A stretch of 64,000 nucleotides of DNA from Trichoplusia ni (GCF_003590095.1 NC_039483.1:2790001-2854000); one strand, 5' to 3'; positions 10,908 to 23,700 are shown, numbered from the stretch's first letter. Numbers and translations: made by a program. Notes: generated from the sequence alone by a model not told the origin.

Positions 10908-13900
10908 ATGGACTCCGGACAAACATGGCGGCAGTTTGCGATCGCCTCAATCGGTACCTATCATTTTTTTTTGGATGTGCCTGTGAGGTGATGAGAACGT
11001 TAGTGAAAATCCCCTTTGAATATAAAAATTACGAAAGTAATTTGTGCTATGATATTATTAAAAAAAAAAGAATACATTTTTGATGGGACCAAATGATTGT
11101 CTGTTTCACGTAAAATTATCAACAACATACAGATGGCTTGAAAACCTCCTCCTGTTTGAAGTTGGTTTAAAAGGTTAATAAGTAATATAAGTATCATTTT
11201 TTGAATGCCATAAATAGTGTTTTTGCTATAAGTAGAAACGGTGCAAGAATCTTCCCAGCGGAAAATTGGAAATTCTACAATTCAAGCTGTACAGGACACG
11301 TATTTTAGGCTTACCCATAAACATGTTTTCTTTGCTTTAGTATGGGCAATGTACGGAACAGTTCGTGTGCGAGTCCGATTTGCACTTGTCCGGGTTTTGT
11401 TTCTGTTTACTTTTAAAAAGCAGGTAACTTAACTTTGTTACGGATCATTCTACGGAACTCTACTATGTCGACTACAGGCGACTTGCACTCGGGCTACCGA
11501 ACCGGATCAATGTTGTCAATTATTTTTGCTTTTAAAGTTGTAAATGCAGATAATTTAAGTGAGGTTTATCTTTAACTAATGGAGCTTTAGTTAGTATACT
11601 TCGGGTCCCAAGCAACCATTTTTATAATGAAAACTAAATGTTGTGGTGTGTCCCCAACAAGTCGTATAACAACGAATTTGTTAAGTAGCCATGTTCTTTG
11701 ATTATATAGCCGAAAATCTCTTATATATTATATATTATAGTATCTTGGATTTAATGACTGAGGAGAATGTGCCTCAAATTAAATCGGAAGTAGTTGCTAC
11801 CCGCACTATCATTGATGATCAAAATCACGTCCTGATAATGCAGCAATCAACATACGTCTACCAACATCAGCTGTTTGTATTCAAAATGTGATGGGGCGAT
11901 GGCCCAGGGGGACAAATTCGGGGGGGCGCCAAGGTCTGAAGTCAGAGTCGCTTGCCTCTCCTGGTGCAAACCTTCTGAACTGTGCTCTACGCTCTGTGCA
12001 TATGCATATTTTTTAATGAGATTTTTGCTTCCCTTAAGTGGGAGCCACAATATTTTCGCCCGGGGTGTCAGCGGCCCTTACGCCGGTACTGCCAACCGGA
12101 AAAAACGGTGTACCGGTTTTCTCGCATTGTTGTCGTTGTGTTACTCATAAATTCTATAAAATCTGGAAGAAAAGTCATACCATTTTATTCGCGGTCTTTT
12201 ACAAACACCACAACAACACGATGTTACAACAGATATGGACTGTTTTTGAGTCTTCGCCTCGGCGAAGATAGCTTCCATTGTTAAGGTCGTTGTGACATGA
12301 AACCAGAACGCCACACTATCCCACAATATTGTCAATTTCTATATTTCTACATTTTTCTGCAATTTGTTTACTACAATAACACGGAAAGTAATCAATGATT
12401 TGTGTAATCTTTATCATTATTTCCCGTTATAATCTATTGTTATCAATTTTAATTACATATACTTTTCAATGTCAAGTCTAACCCACACATGTTCCCTTTT
12501 GCCCTTTGTGTAGTAACTTGGCTGCGGTAGCCCTTTCGGATTATCCCGCTTTCCTGGTATACTACTGAGCTTTTCGACATCTCTTTGAGGCGCGCGGAGA
12601 TAAGGACTAGGTCCTGATCGGGTGGAGAGCTGCCCATTACTCACCGTCCGTAGCTCCGCGCCTCCGTTGGCTTGGAGACATCACGTGACTCACAATGACC
12701 ACAGCGCCTCCGTGGCGGCTGGGATGCGCGGCTCTCTGCCTCTCTTGTTCAGCCACCTACTTTTAAAAGTCCTTATAAGCGTTCTCGAAAATAGAGAAAT
12801 ACTTTTTATATTCTTCCCCTAGATATCATTTGTATCGCAAAACAACGTTCGCTGGGACAGCTTGTTATTTAATAAAAATCCCCGACGTCGTTTCGACACT
12901 ATCTTTCAACGTAATTAGATTCTGATAGATATGTTGTGATTTTAATGACTTAATTTCCTACACGTGATTTTTTTTACTCCTACGCAACTTGTTACTCATA
13001 CGTACTAGACAATTGTGTTTATTGTGGTTTTTAATCATTTGAACACTAAGTATATTTTTTTATTAGGAAACAAACTATCCATGTGGTCCGAATTTCACTG
13101 AACTGTCTTTAAAAACTTTTGAAGCTCCGTAAACTGTCGTTTGTTTATGTTTAACTGCAAAAATTACTTCGGCACTAAGAATATTAATCCTCGTGTCCCG
13201 GACTTCACCCGGCTTCACAAACGTTCAAGTAATATCCACAAATGATGTAACGGTTTACTCACGCGGCGGGATCGCGAGTCGCGTCTGCTCATGATTAAGG
13301 ACTCCGGTTGGGTCCGAAAATAGGCGGGCTACCCCGATAAATACGCGTGAGTAAACCGTTACATCATTTAATAATGAATCAGTCTCACGATAGTTATTAT
13401 AAAAATATCCACAAAGACACCCAGACTCAGAACTATACATTCGTGGGCGACAAAAACGATTACTGTTCGATCGAACTCACGACACCACGTGTGCAGTTGG
13501 TTTGTTGGAATTTCTTTGCTTATCGTGTTCACTCATCTAAGATTTCATCATGTGATTTTTTTTTTAATCTTTATTTATTTTTAAGAGGTTTTTATCCACA
13601 CGGATACGTCAACCCCATTGTACCTTATACTAAATTTACTTACACGCTACTGAATAGGGAATCACTGATTACATACTCGAGCCAGACCACATATTCGTTT
13701 AGTAATAATTTCTGAAACAGGATTTGACAAAAAAATTATGACAAGACCAACATCCAAAATGTTTAATTTGAATTCCTTAATCAGTGATTCCCGTTCCCTT
13801 TTATTCTTGACACAATCCATCAGCAAATGCTGCACATCCTCAACTTTATTGCATAATTCACAATTGGGTGATGCTGTCTTGTATACCCAATGTCTTGTTG

Positions 13901-16900
13901 TACCATATTCCTTTCTCTTTAGATATCTCATCAAAGTGCATTTTCCAATTGTTATAGCATGTAACTTTAAGCATCGAAAAATATTCCCAATAATCAGGGT
14001 GGTACATAATTTCGCCACCTGTCGCTATCATCTGATTTGAATATTATAAAACCTCCACAGGAAAAGGATTAAAGAAATCACGGTACACGTTCTTATTCCT
14101 CCTTTTTACTATTTCTGTTTAATTTCGTTGTAGTTTTGTTGCTTGGTTCCAAGGCAGTACATATTAACCCAGGGGCATACCGAACTTAAGATTTTCGGTG
14201 TTTTCGTTGGTTTCATTGTAGATTCTGGCTTACAAGAGTTGCAACGATGGGCAAGTGTAGGGGGCTAGTCCCATTAAAAAAAAATCATGGTACAGAATTT
14301 GCCCTTTATTTGTCTTTAATCAATAATATGCTTTTATTATTCTAGCAAACTTACTCCTCGTAGCCATTGGTTACACGATGGGTTGGACAGCTCCAATCAA
14401 CGGGAAACTGCAGTCTGATGAGGAGAGCCCCCTGGACAGACCAGTCACTGTGGACGAGGAAGCATGGATCGGATCGCTGCTTACAATTGGAGCAATATTC
14501 GGTAAGAATGGAAGAAAAAACAAAATCCATCTACTTATTGTTAGATAACGTAGATTAAGTAGCAGTTTTTGAACGTCAAAGAATCATTGAATATTTTATA
14601 AACAGCAGCCCGTGTCGCTTACTACACCACTTCCTAAGTAATTAGTTAATATCCAGCTTTTAAATTAAAGTTATTCAAGTAATCTACCCCCCCCCCACAT
14701 CACCTTTTTTTCTGTCTGCCCTTCTAAGGGAATTTTGATGCGCCGCGCCTTTTGTCGCAGAAGCATTTAGGAAGGGTGAATCTAAGTGTTGCCTATTGTA
14801 ATTCGACATTCAAAAATTGCTGCTTAACATTTGCAATTAAATAAAATAACTTAATTTAATTAATTTTGAGATCCAGGACGATCCTGCATGGTTACACCTT
14901 TCACTTTCAGCAACGCTACCTATGTTTAATGCACTGTATTCCTTATTCCTACAGGACCATTCATCGTAGGCTACTTGGCATCCAGGATCGGTCGTAAATG
15001 GACGATGTTAGCCTCATCGCTCCCTCTCTTCATCGGGTGGGTGCTGCTCGCGGCGGCTAAAGACGTGGCGCTCCTCTACGCGGGCAGGGTGTTCTGCGGG
15101 GTCACTATGGGCATGGGGTTCACTATAGTGCCCCTGTACTGCGCTGAAATTGCTTCGGTGAGATTTTTACAACTTCTTCACTCGAAAATGAATCCTTTAA
15201 GTTCTTATTTTCTCTTTTATTTATTTTTTTCATTTTCGTAACATCCTCATACTTTATCTTTGCCAAATATCTAGGACAGAAGATTAGCCAGAATCTTACA
15301 TCGCTTGTTCCCCTATTTTAATTATGTTTTAGACTACTGTCTTTTCCCAATGAAGTATGGTCGACATAATGCACGTTTGGTTTTTATTCATAACAAAACA
15401 CTCCTTTCTCATATTATCTTTCATACCATCCATCCCTTTTTATCTTCTTCTATATCTCTTCTGGTATCCCTACTTGTCATCTTCAGTTACAACCTAAGAA
15501 AATCATTAGCCAACTTATTTTATCTTCTCCTTCTTTTAGGATGAGTACCGCGGCGCTCTCGGTGCTCTCCTCCAGGTGCTTCTGACGATAGGCTATCTGC
15601 TGGTGTACGGCATCGGGCCCTTCGTCTCCTACAGCGTGGTGATCTACGTGGGCACAGCCTGCACCGTAGCCTTTGCTATTGTGATATACTTCATGCCGGA
15701 GTCACCTTTCTATTATCTAGGGAAAGGTGTGTATTGAGCAATAATGGTAGTCGTCATCATCAAACAGCTTCAGAAAAAAAAAATCCGGTATGTTTGTCTG
15801 CCGGAGACCGAGACATGGTATATATTATCATAGCGCTTGTACCCGCACGCCTAATACCATATTCAGCTTATTAACAATAGTGTCTGTCTAATTGATTAAA
15901 CTTTTTGACTCATTCAGGGGATAAGGATTCAGCAGCCAGCTGCCTCGCGACGATCCGCGGCAAAACGGAAGCAGGAGTCATGACTGAACTTGATGCAATG
16001 GCTTCCGATGTCACCGCTTCCATGGAAAAGACTGCCAGGGTAATTCGAATATTTTCCCCAATACATTAGCTGTCGCCAATCTCCACTATGATGTGGAAGA
16101 TGATTCTCTATATTCAGTGAAAATGCTTATACTTGATGATGATAATTTTAAAATGCCCTGAACTTAGGCTTCGATGTCACATTGGTTACCATGAGCGTCC
16201 ATTCAAGCCAACATTTTTTACAGCTACTAGCAATTAAGTGTCTGAATCGTCGGTCTCTGATTTTTCGTGCCAGATTGCTAAACTCAGACAGATTCTATTT
16301 GTACTTTAATTAAATACCATTGAAGTCAGTCATAGTTTGTAGCTCATTTCAACAAAAAATATCTTTACAGATGACAGATTTGTTTCGTGGAAACAACTTC
16401 AAGGCTTTCTACATCTCGATGGCGCTGATCTTCTTCCAGCAGTTGAGTGGCATCAACGCTGTTCTCTTCTACTTGACTGATATCTTCGAGGCAGCTGGGT
16501 CAGCTCTCGATGCTTCTATTTCCACTATCATTATTGGAGCCGTTCAGGTAAAATGATTTATTCTACCCGCCTAAGATTAAAATACCGACTAAAACAGACC
16601 CTTGTGCCTTTCGTTGCCCTTTGTATACTGGGGCCGCGGTAACCCTTTTGGACAAGCCCGCAGTGATCGAAACATCAGGGTTTTATATAAACTGATATTT
16701 ACCCCTTAATTACTGGATTCACTCTTGAAGATTTCAGTATAAGTAGACAGAAATGTTGTGAGGTGTTCATTTCCCTGCAAAGTAAATTTTCAGCATTTAA
16801 CATTGATTTATTTTAAAAGTTACTTAACACTGATCTTGCCATTTTTCCATTGTGATATTATTCGGAAGTAATCACGTTTGGCATGAAGTTTGAACCAAAG

Positions 16901-19489
16901 TCGACCTCGATTAGTACATTCTGGAATAGGTAATGTTAATGTATTCTTGTTTACTCATACTCTTTCATAAAACGATTATTGATCTCTCTGCATCTATGTA
17001 TAGCGGACATTTATGCCCACTTGACATTCAGATAAGGATTAAAAATTACTAGTTGTCCCTCGCGACTTTGTCTGCATTTTTAATCGCTTTACTACTAACA
17101 TGCATTCGTTTTTGGATATCTTGCATGACCATTACTGTAAAACTTAAGAGATACAAAAGCTGTACCTACTTTGGCTGTTATTACTCGTTTTAGTAGTAAC
17201 CCTTAGTAGTGCTAGGTCGTATTTTTTTAAATCGTACTAGCAACATGTTGCTCGTCACTCTTTGGTAAATTTTAAGCCTTGTCAAAAGATTACTTGTAAA
17301 ATGGACAGGGATTAAAACCCTTAACGCAAGATTCTTTAAAAATAAGTTTAAGAAAATTGAGAGCGTCACTAAGTTGGTTAGAGTAAAGTGTGCTTGTAAA
17401 TACTTACAGCTGTCAATTCATTTGTTTTTATGTTGAATCGATTTGCTCTATCTCTCAGTTGGGAGCATCCTGTGTTATTCCGTTAGCCGCCGACCGGTTG
17501 GGGCGTAAGATACTCTTGATGATCTCATCAGCGGGAACTGCTGTTGGTCTTGTAAGTGTTTTGTAAATCATTATTACTTATTTTTTTTTGTCTATGCAAT
17601 GGCTTCAAAAACTTTTAGATTATAGTTACTGTGTACTGACTGATACTGACTGATTTATCTATAATGTAATGTAAACACAATTTTTGCGGTGCTTAGCTAC
17701 ATTTCTGGCTCGCTCGTACGCTCGACATGCATAATAATGTTGTAGAATACTACATAAGGCTAGAATATTTTTTTTCAGTTTCTTCTAGGCGCATACTTCG
17801 TATTAGCTGACAATGGGAACCCAGTAGCCGAGCAAATAGGTTGGTTGCCGGTCGTGGCGCTGATGGTGTTCATCATAACCTTCTGCTGGGGCCTGGGGTC
17901 ACTGCCCTGGGCCGTCATGGCTGAGCTGTTCCCTATAGAGGTCAAGGTCATCGCCATGCCTGTGGTCAACATTTTCTGCTGGATTCTAGCGTTTTTGATT
18001 ACGAGGTAAGAAGGAGATTTAACTCAGTGTTGTGATGAAAAATTTGATGTCGTACAATGAAAAAAAAATTGTTAAGATAGATAGAACTTCTCTCTTAGAT
18101 AAAACCTACATTTTATTCATTTCATGATACGTTCACAAAATAATTTCATAGATAAGGTTGCTTTCAATTTTGCCCCACGTTGGGCGCCAATATCATTTCA
18201 ACGCCTGTAATTAATATTCCTGTGAGCCACGATTGATAAAGAACTTACATTAAGGCATGCGTAATTTGTTTAAATCATTTATAGCTAGCAAAACAAAAAT
18301 ACTTTTTTTTTTAAACCAATTTTCAAGGATCTGAATAAGGCATTCAATTGAATGTAGAGGAAACACCGCGATATCCATACGCTCAAAACATGCTCGTGTG
18401 CAGGCGACTTACGGTCAGATTTTGATTCAAACGATCTATGTGATTAATTCCTTTCCAGATATTTCAGCGCTCTCGCCGCGGCCACAGGCATGGGCGTGAC
18501 ATTCTTCATCTTCGGGGCTTGTTGCCTGGCATCCTTCTTCTTCACGCTGTTCCTGATCCCCGAGACAAAGGGCAAGAGCTTCCAAGAAATACAGGATTTG
18601 CTGTCCGGCAAGTAAGTGTTTAGTCCAGGTCCTCACAATGGCCGATGAATGAATGACAGTTGGATTAAATTTGAAACTGTTCCTATTCTCTTAAGCATTT
18701 TGCCAATACAATAATTGGAAATTCACCGTGAGTATTCCGCGCCGTAATTAATTTCCATTTATTGTGTTAGAAAAATGCTTACCATATTACGAATAGTGCC
18801 AATTAAATCCGTATGCCATTCATTCATCGGACATTGTAAATAGCAGAATCAGGGTCCGGATGATGGTTGACACCGATGCTAATAACACAATAGAAGGTTA
18901 ATAAGGGCCCGTTTAGACGATGAGTGAAATGTTGTGCAATTTGTATTACATTGCTGGCAAGCATATATCACGTTAGGTTCCCTATCTGCGCGTCTACTGT
19001 TGTATTGCAACTTGCACTTGTATTTGTAGCATCGTCTAAATGGGCCCTTAGTCTGTCTGTTGATTACATTTTCACTGCTAAATTGCTCATCCAAAAGTTA
19101 ATTTTGATACAGGAGTAGTTTGATCTTAAGTTATTATTTGTTTATTAATGTTTTATGAGTAAGACTTAAGTTTAATTCATTTTAATTTTGTTTTTTAATT
19201 TGTAATGTTTAATTTTTATCTACTGTTAATTTGATACACAATGCTTATGATGATATTAGGAAGAGCGAGGCCTCCTAGCACAGGTAAATACTTACTTAAA
19301 AGGAGGTCTCCTTGTAAGATTTTATGATTATGTTAACTTATGTCAAATAAACAATTTTTTTTAAGTAAAGTATATCTTATAGATGAATACGTTTCATAAT
19401 TTAAGAATTTCAGCTTCATAAAGAGAATTAATAATTTATAATGTTTTTTTGTTTACAGCTCACCAAAAAAGACCCCAACTTGGAAGTAA
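10908..19489 (+). CDS. Tret1-like: Facilitated trehalose transporter Tret1-like (MFS)
   Basis: Ten coding exons: 10908-10953, 14346-14501, 14955-15157, 15540-15726, 15918-16039, 16371-16547, 17459-17551, 17779-18005, 18459-18611 and 19459-19489, giving 464 aa. The small first exon encodes MDSGQTWRQFAIASI; it was chosen because it matches the N-terminal WRQF of the neighbouring paralogue and joins in phase. SLC2-type signatures appear in order: SRIGRK near aa 74, PESPFYYLG near aa 190, QQLSGINAVLFY near aa 258, ADRLGRK near aa 307 and PETKGKSFQEIQ near aa 438, with twelve hydrophobic segments expected. It should be a plasma-membrane uniporter for trehalose or another sugar; substrate is inferred from the family only. 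Gene 20718-44878 is its inverted paralogue. The last exon adds NSPKKTPTWK; without that splice the protein would end SGK. Confidence 0.92.
11885..12130. other. GC-rich stretch of unknown origin
   Basis: 'gatggcccagggggacaaat', 'cgggggggcgccaaggtctg' and 'gccggtactgccaaccggaa' stand out from the AT-rich intron. Short frames cross it on both strands but none resembles a protein I know. It may be a piece of a retroelement or a processed gene remnant. Confidence 0.3.
13190..13503 (-). mobile_element. Family B SINE split by a foldback element
   Basis: The SINE tail ('tcctcgtgtcccgg', 'ttcacaaacgttcaagt') lies at 13190-13242 and the rest ('aaagacacccagactcag', 'cattcgtgggcgac', 'cacgacaccacgtgtgcag') resumes at 13404-13503. 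The order fits the intact minus-strand copies, so the foldback element inserted into an existing SINE. Confidence 0.75.
13243..13403. mobile_element. 161-bp foldback/MITE (family F), intact
   Basis: A 26-base arm 'aaatgatgtaacggtttact'+'cacgcg' at 13240-13265 is repeated inverted at 13344-13369. The core carries 'ctgctcatgattaaggactc' and 'cggttgggtccgaaa', and the right end 'cagtctcacgatagttatta'. The 12-base sequence AATATCCACAAA is present on both sides (13231-13242 and 13404-13415), consistent with a target-site duplication. No protein is encoded. Confidence 0.8.
13662..14018 (-). mobile_element. Non-LTR retrotransposon ORF2 C-terminal fragment
   Basis: Open frame of about 118 codons containing HWVYKTASPNCELC followed by VQHLLMDC: a Cys-x2-Cys...His...Cys cluster typical of the end of LINE reverse-transcriptase polyproteins. 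Further 5', in-frame stops (tga, tag) occur at once and no reverse-transcriptase core is visible, so this is a dead 5'-truncated relic. It lies in the first intron of the Tret1-like gene, on the opposite strand. Confidence 0.7.
16590..16665 (+). repeat. Short repeat shared with 12490-12560
   Basis: 'gttgccctttgtatactggg' and 'gccgcggtaaccctttt' plus 'ggacaagcccgc' match 'ttttgccctttgtgtagtaa' and 'ctgcggtagccctttcggat' near 12495. Both copies lie in introns of the first transporter gene. Family unknown. Confidence 0.45.
18631..18857. mobile_element. GGGCCC-type MITE (family E), copy 1
   Basis: 'acaatggccgatgaatgaat' at the left and, inverted, 'attcattcatcggacattgt' with 'aaatagcagaatcagggtcc' at the right. 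The outermost left end is missing or diverged. Related complete copies are at 42577-42850 and 48441-48673. It starts only about 20 bases past the donor of the penultimate exon of Tret1-like gene 1. Confidence 0.75.
18902..19050. mobile_element. 149-bp MITE with 21-bp inverted ends
   Basis: Left 'taagggcccgtttagacgat' g and right c 'atcgtctaaatgggccctta' are near-perfect inverted repeats. The ends start and finish with TA(A), as expected for insertion at TA or TAA. There is no coding capacity. It lies in the last intron of the first transporter gene. Confidence 0.85.
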
Positions 19490-19740
19490 AAGTAAAAAAG
19501 TGTTGAAAGCAGATGAAATACTTGTATACATTAAATTGAAGATGCGTCTGAGTGGATTTCAAATTGGGCGCCATCTTGTGTAAGAATACTTGATGATGAG
19601 TTTATTTAAGCATAGATACTATTTATTACGTACTAGTCAGATATAAATTAATTAAAAGTTCTGAATAAGTGTTATTTTATTAAATCATGTATTGTGTAAT
19701 GATGTAGGTAACAGTTAATAAAGATATGAGAAAGTCATCC
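19490..19740 (+). terminator. 3' UTR and poly(A) signal of Tret1-like gene 1
   Basis: AATAAA at 19717-19722 is followed by a GT-containing stretch ('catgtgtttaac'), as usual for cleavage about 20 bases later. This gives a 3' UTR of roughly 250 bases. A further AATAAATAAA lies near 19768. Confidence 0.55.
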
Positions 19741-20717
19741 ATGTGTTTAACACTAATCAAATAGGCCAAATAAATAAAAAAACAAAATTAACACATAGTA
19801 TAAAACAATTTATTTGTAACAAAGTATGTTCATACATTAAAAATAATTATGTACAATAGAAATAACAACATTATCTATTATCACATATCCTCCCGTCCCA
19901 GCCGGACCCTGCCTCCGACTTGTACTTAAGTGTGAATGGCACTTAAAGTACCACTTGGAGCCGGCTGGGGGTCGCGGCCACGTATATCGTAAAAGCGAAC
20001 CATGATTTCAAAATTCTCATAAAATATTTAAATATGACATTTTCTCATATGGCGTGTCTTTTCCCGCCTAATCTTTCGGTCTCCGCGTTCAAGAGTTCTT
20101 AAAATACGTTTAAAAAATATAAATATTATTATAAAACATCACTGGAATCACATAAAGTAGGATTGGCATCCTTAACAAATGGTATTTGGTAGAAATTTTC
20201 AGTTTATCAAAATATTAAGGCACTTCCTACAAGTCTAAGTGTTGCCACTTTAAAAATCGTGTTAATGTGGTAACATGGCACATCTTGCAAATAAATAAGT
20301 AGGAATTGCTAGAAACGTAATGGCCGTTTTCGTTGTCTTGAAATGTAATAAAAAACTGTGTTTTTGAATCTTATTCATGTAGGTATTGTTTTATTCCCTA
20401 TCCTATCTGGGTTAAAATACATTAGCCTTTTATTACTCACATATTATTTAAAGTATATTTTTTAAGAAGCTGTTCAAGACAACCCAGAATTGCAAAAAAA
20501 CAAACACGACCAAAAAGGATTTTCTCTATTCATTAATTTTAAGAAACGACATCTTCTTGTAAGTAGATAAGATATTTAAAGTAGATTCATTTGATAATTG
20601 AAAATTTCTACCGCATTTATCCCAAGCTAAGCCCTTGATCAATAATACTAATATTTAATGATTATAGTCATATGACATTGACGGCACATTAAAAATTCCG
20701 AATAAGAGTAATTTTAT
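19741..20717 (-). other. Possible 3' UTR of Tret1-like gene 2
   Basis: No coding frame. On the minus strand AATAAA occurs right at the stop codon (complement of 20713-20719) and again near 20429-20434, 20388-20393 and 19809-19814. If the last is used, the two convergent transcripts would end within about 100 bases of each other. A segment near 19784-19825 ('caaaattaacacatagtata') resembles 20778-20820 ('caaaattaacacatactata'). Confidence 0.4.
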
Positions 20718-23700
20718 TTAGGCTTTCTCGGGCTTGGAAGACCTGCGAACAAAAAGGAAATAATTAAAATCTGAAAAATACCAAAATTAACACATACTAT
20801 AAAATATTTTTTACAAAAAATACGCTACTATACTATATGCCATCTCTAAACACAGTACTATGTACAGGCACTAACAGAAATTAGGAAACACCATGACATT
20901 GTCAGAAAAATAATAAAATAATTATTATCTGTCGGTCACTGGTAGCCCCATTACTTATTAAGGTAAAAAACAACTTTAAAAAATCATATTTAAGAGTTAC
21001 GGTTAGGCTATCAGGTAAAAAAATACGTTTGACATCTAGTATACTTAAAACATATTATTTACTAAAGACAAATCCTGCATGTCACTAAAAACAATGACAC
21101 TTTGTAAATCGGATTGTATTTTATATACTCGTACTTCTATTGCTGGCTATACAGTCTATATGAAGTGGCTAAATATGATCAGATTATTTAACAACCTGCT
21201 ACCAACAAAAGTTTCAAATACACAATACCAGAATCTTCTCGAATTCCCAACTCCTTATAGTCTGAAAACTTGGCATTAAAATGACGTCAAAAGCAGTATG
21301 TACCACCAACTTGCAACTGAACTTATGCCATCAAAATGTATCGTGAAACTTCAATAACAATTGTTAACTAAATGTTTTTAAATAGTGACGTGCGACATTA
21401 TACTTGATTTGATCTACTTTATAAAAAAAGTTTACATTTCTCCTTCTCTACACAAAATTAAATTAAATTCAATACTGTTCTAACCACCTAAAACTACGTA
21501 GTTCTACTATTTAAGCTACGGAATTTTAAGTCTTATGTCTTACGCCTGAATTCCGTATACTCTGTCTTTTCTGCTTCGCTATTCTCAATTTCCTTAGTAT
21601 CCAAAAGACGCTACATTTAAATCCTCGTCTAAAAATGAAATATTTAAGGGATTATTCAAAATATTTAAATCTGCTGTGTTTACTGAAGCGGGAGGAAGAA
21701 TTTTGTCCAGAATTAGCTGTTCTGAAGCGCTTCTTAAAGTTATATTTCTACAGTTATAGAACAAAGTCGAAGCTCTACGCTGTATAGATGGCTGCCTTGC
21801 TTACAAGTCTGCTATAATATTTAATTAAAACACGGTAACTCATGAGAAAGGCAGCTTATTTTTACAGCCTGCCCGCGATTCGCAAATCTCTCTCCCCCCA
21901 CACACACACACATACATACGTATAGCATTGGCATTGTTTAACTATCGTGTTCATTGCCGGGGCAGAGAAGTTATTAACAACATCAGTCCCAACCTGAATT
22001 TCCACTGCTAAGTCCAATCACCTAAATAGTATCATTCACCACGCTTGGTGACTTGCGAGAAATAAAATCCACGGTTTTCCGAACAATGACTTCGATACTC
22101 ACTTGCCAGCCAGCATGTCTTGGATCTCCTGGAAGCTCTTGCCCTTGGTCTCGGGGACCAGGAACAGCGTGAAGAAGAAGGCGACCACACAACATCCACC
22201 GAAGATGAAGAAAGTCGGTCCCATGCCCAGTGCCTCCGCGATGGTACTGAAGTACCTGAGAAAAAAAAATGGGCATTGCAAAAAGGGCTAGTCAGAATTT
22301 GGCCTGGAATAAAAAGACGGTTGAATTAATAACAGTAAAGTTAGAAGGTCAAAGAGCAATGAAGAAATAGTAAAATACTATCATTTTGTGGTCTTACGGA
22401 GTTGCAAGCAAAATTATACTTTAACCTTATAGAATAGAGTTGCTAACACTATCAATTAAGGACACTGACGAAAATAGTTGTTCTTATCTTACCTGGTGAT
22501 CAAGAAAGACAGGACCCAACAGAAGGCGGTCGCAATAGGCGAGGCGATGGCCTTGACCTCAATGGGCAGCAGCTCGGACATGACGGCCCAGGGCAGAGGA
22601 CCCAGACCCCAGCAGTAGGTCACGATGAACAGGATCAGGGACAGGACGGGCAGGAAGCTGATCTTCTCCACCACGGGGCTGTGCTGGCTGGCCAGGATGA
22701 AGTACATGCCCAACAGGCCCTGGAATGCAAAGCAAGTATTTTTATTTTCTCATTTTAAGTTTAGCCTCCACTCTTTTAATCCTAATTTATATGGAGATTG
22801 CACTTGAAAAATGAGATTATAAAAAAAGAGGTTGATTTACCAAGTTTTATCTCCCAATCAACTTAAGACGATGAGTTAAAAAGATTTGTTAGGATATTAA
22901 AATAAAGTTCAATATCCAAAATTGAGTAAACAAGTAATCAAAGAAGTAGGTGAGGTACTTACAAGACCAACGGCAGTACCGAACGCTGAGATAAGCAGGA
23001 GCAGCCTGCGTCCCAGCCTGTCAACGACGAATGGAGTGATGCAGGAAGCGACCACCTAGAAACAAGCAAATATGGCATAAAAATATATTCAGGTTTGTGG
23101 CTTCAAAATACATAATGTATATTATTTTTATTACGATGATCTTAAAAATGAACCATTAATAAAATACTAAAAAGGTAATAAGTAAAAATATTAATTATAA
23201 CTGCCAAATTATAATTCGACGACCTCCGTGGTCGAGTGGCGTACGGACCGGTTTCAAGGGGTCGCTAGCTCTGAGGTCCCGGGTTCGATCCCCGGTCGGG
23301 TCAATGTAAAAATTCTTATTTCTACATTGTCTCGGGTCTGGGTGTTTGTGGTACCTTCGTTGTATCTGAATTCCATAACACAAGTGCTTTAGCAACTTAC
23401 TTTGGGTTCAGAACAATGTATGTGATGTTGTCCGCATTTATTATTATTATTAAATGCGTCGTCACATGATAAATATTACTTTTGTGCAGGTGCACAACTT
23501 TGCTTTTAGATGCCACAATAGATTCCTTAAAAAGGTTTTCCAAAAAAATTAATATCGATGAATTGTTGTTTGGAAGAGACTATTAATTTCTCAAAGAAAC
23601 TTGCCGGTTTTAGGGAAATGATCACACATTTTCGAAAAACGATGACTTGAAACGGTACTTAGGTAAATGGAAAACTCTCGTACCTGGACAACACCAATGA

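Larger units (their letters stand above)
10954..14345 (+). other. First intron of Tret1-like gene 1, repeat-rich
   Basis: 3.4 kb between the 46-bp first exon and exon 2. It holds a repeat end at 11270-11400, a GC-rich unexplained stretch at about 11885-12130, a repeat at 12490-12560 related to 16590-16665, a SINE split by a foldback element at 13190-13503 and a LINE fragment at 13662-14018. No further coding exon was found. Confidence 0.7.

Noticed and set aside
13347..13715. 122-codon plus-strand frame
   Set aside because: It runs across a foldback arm, a SINE and the edge of a LINE relic, so it is a chance frame.
22103..22329. Plus-strand frames over the transporter exon
   Set aside because: They are antisense to the exon encoding PETKGKSFQEIQ, which has clear family identity on the minus strand.
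23217..23300. Possible tRNA gene with clear A and B boxes
   Set aside because: The ends do not pair into an acceptor stem, and a SINE body with a (TTA)n tail follows.
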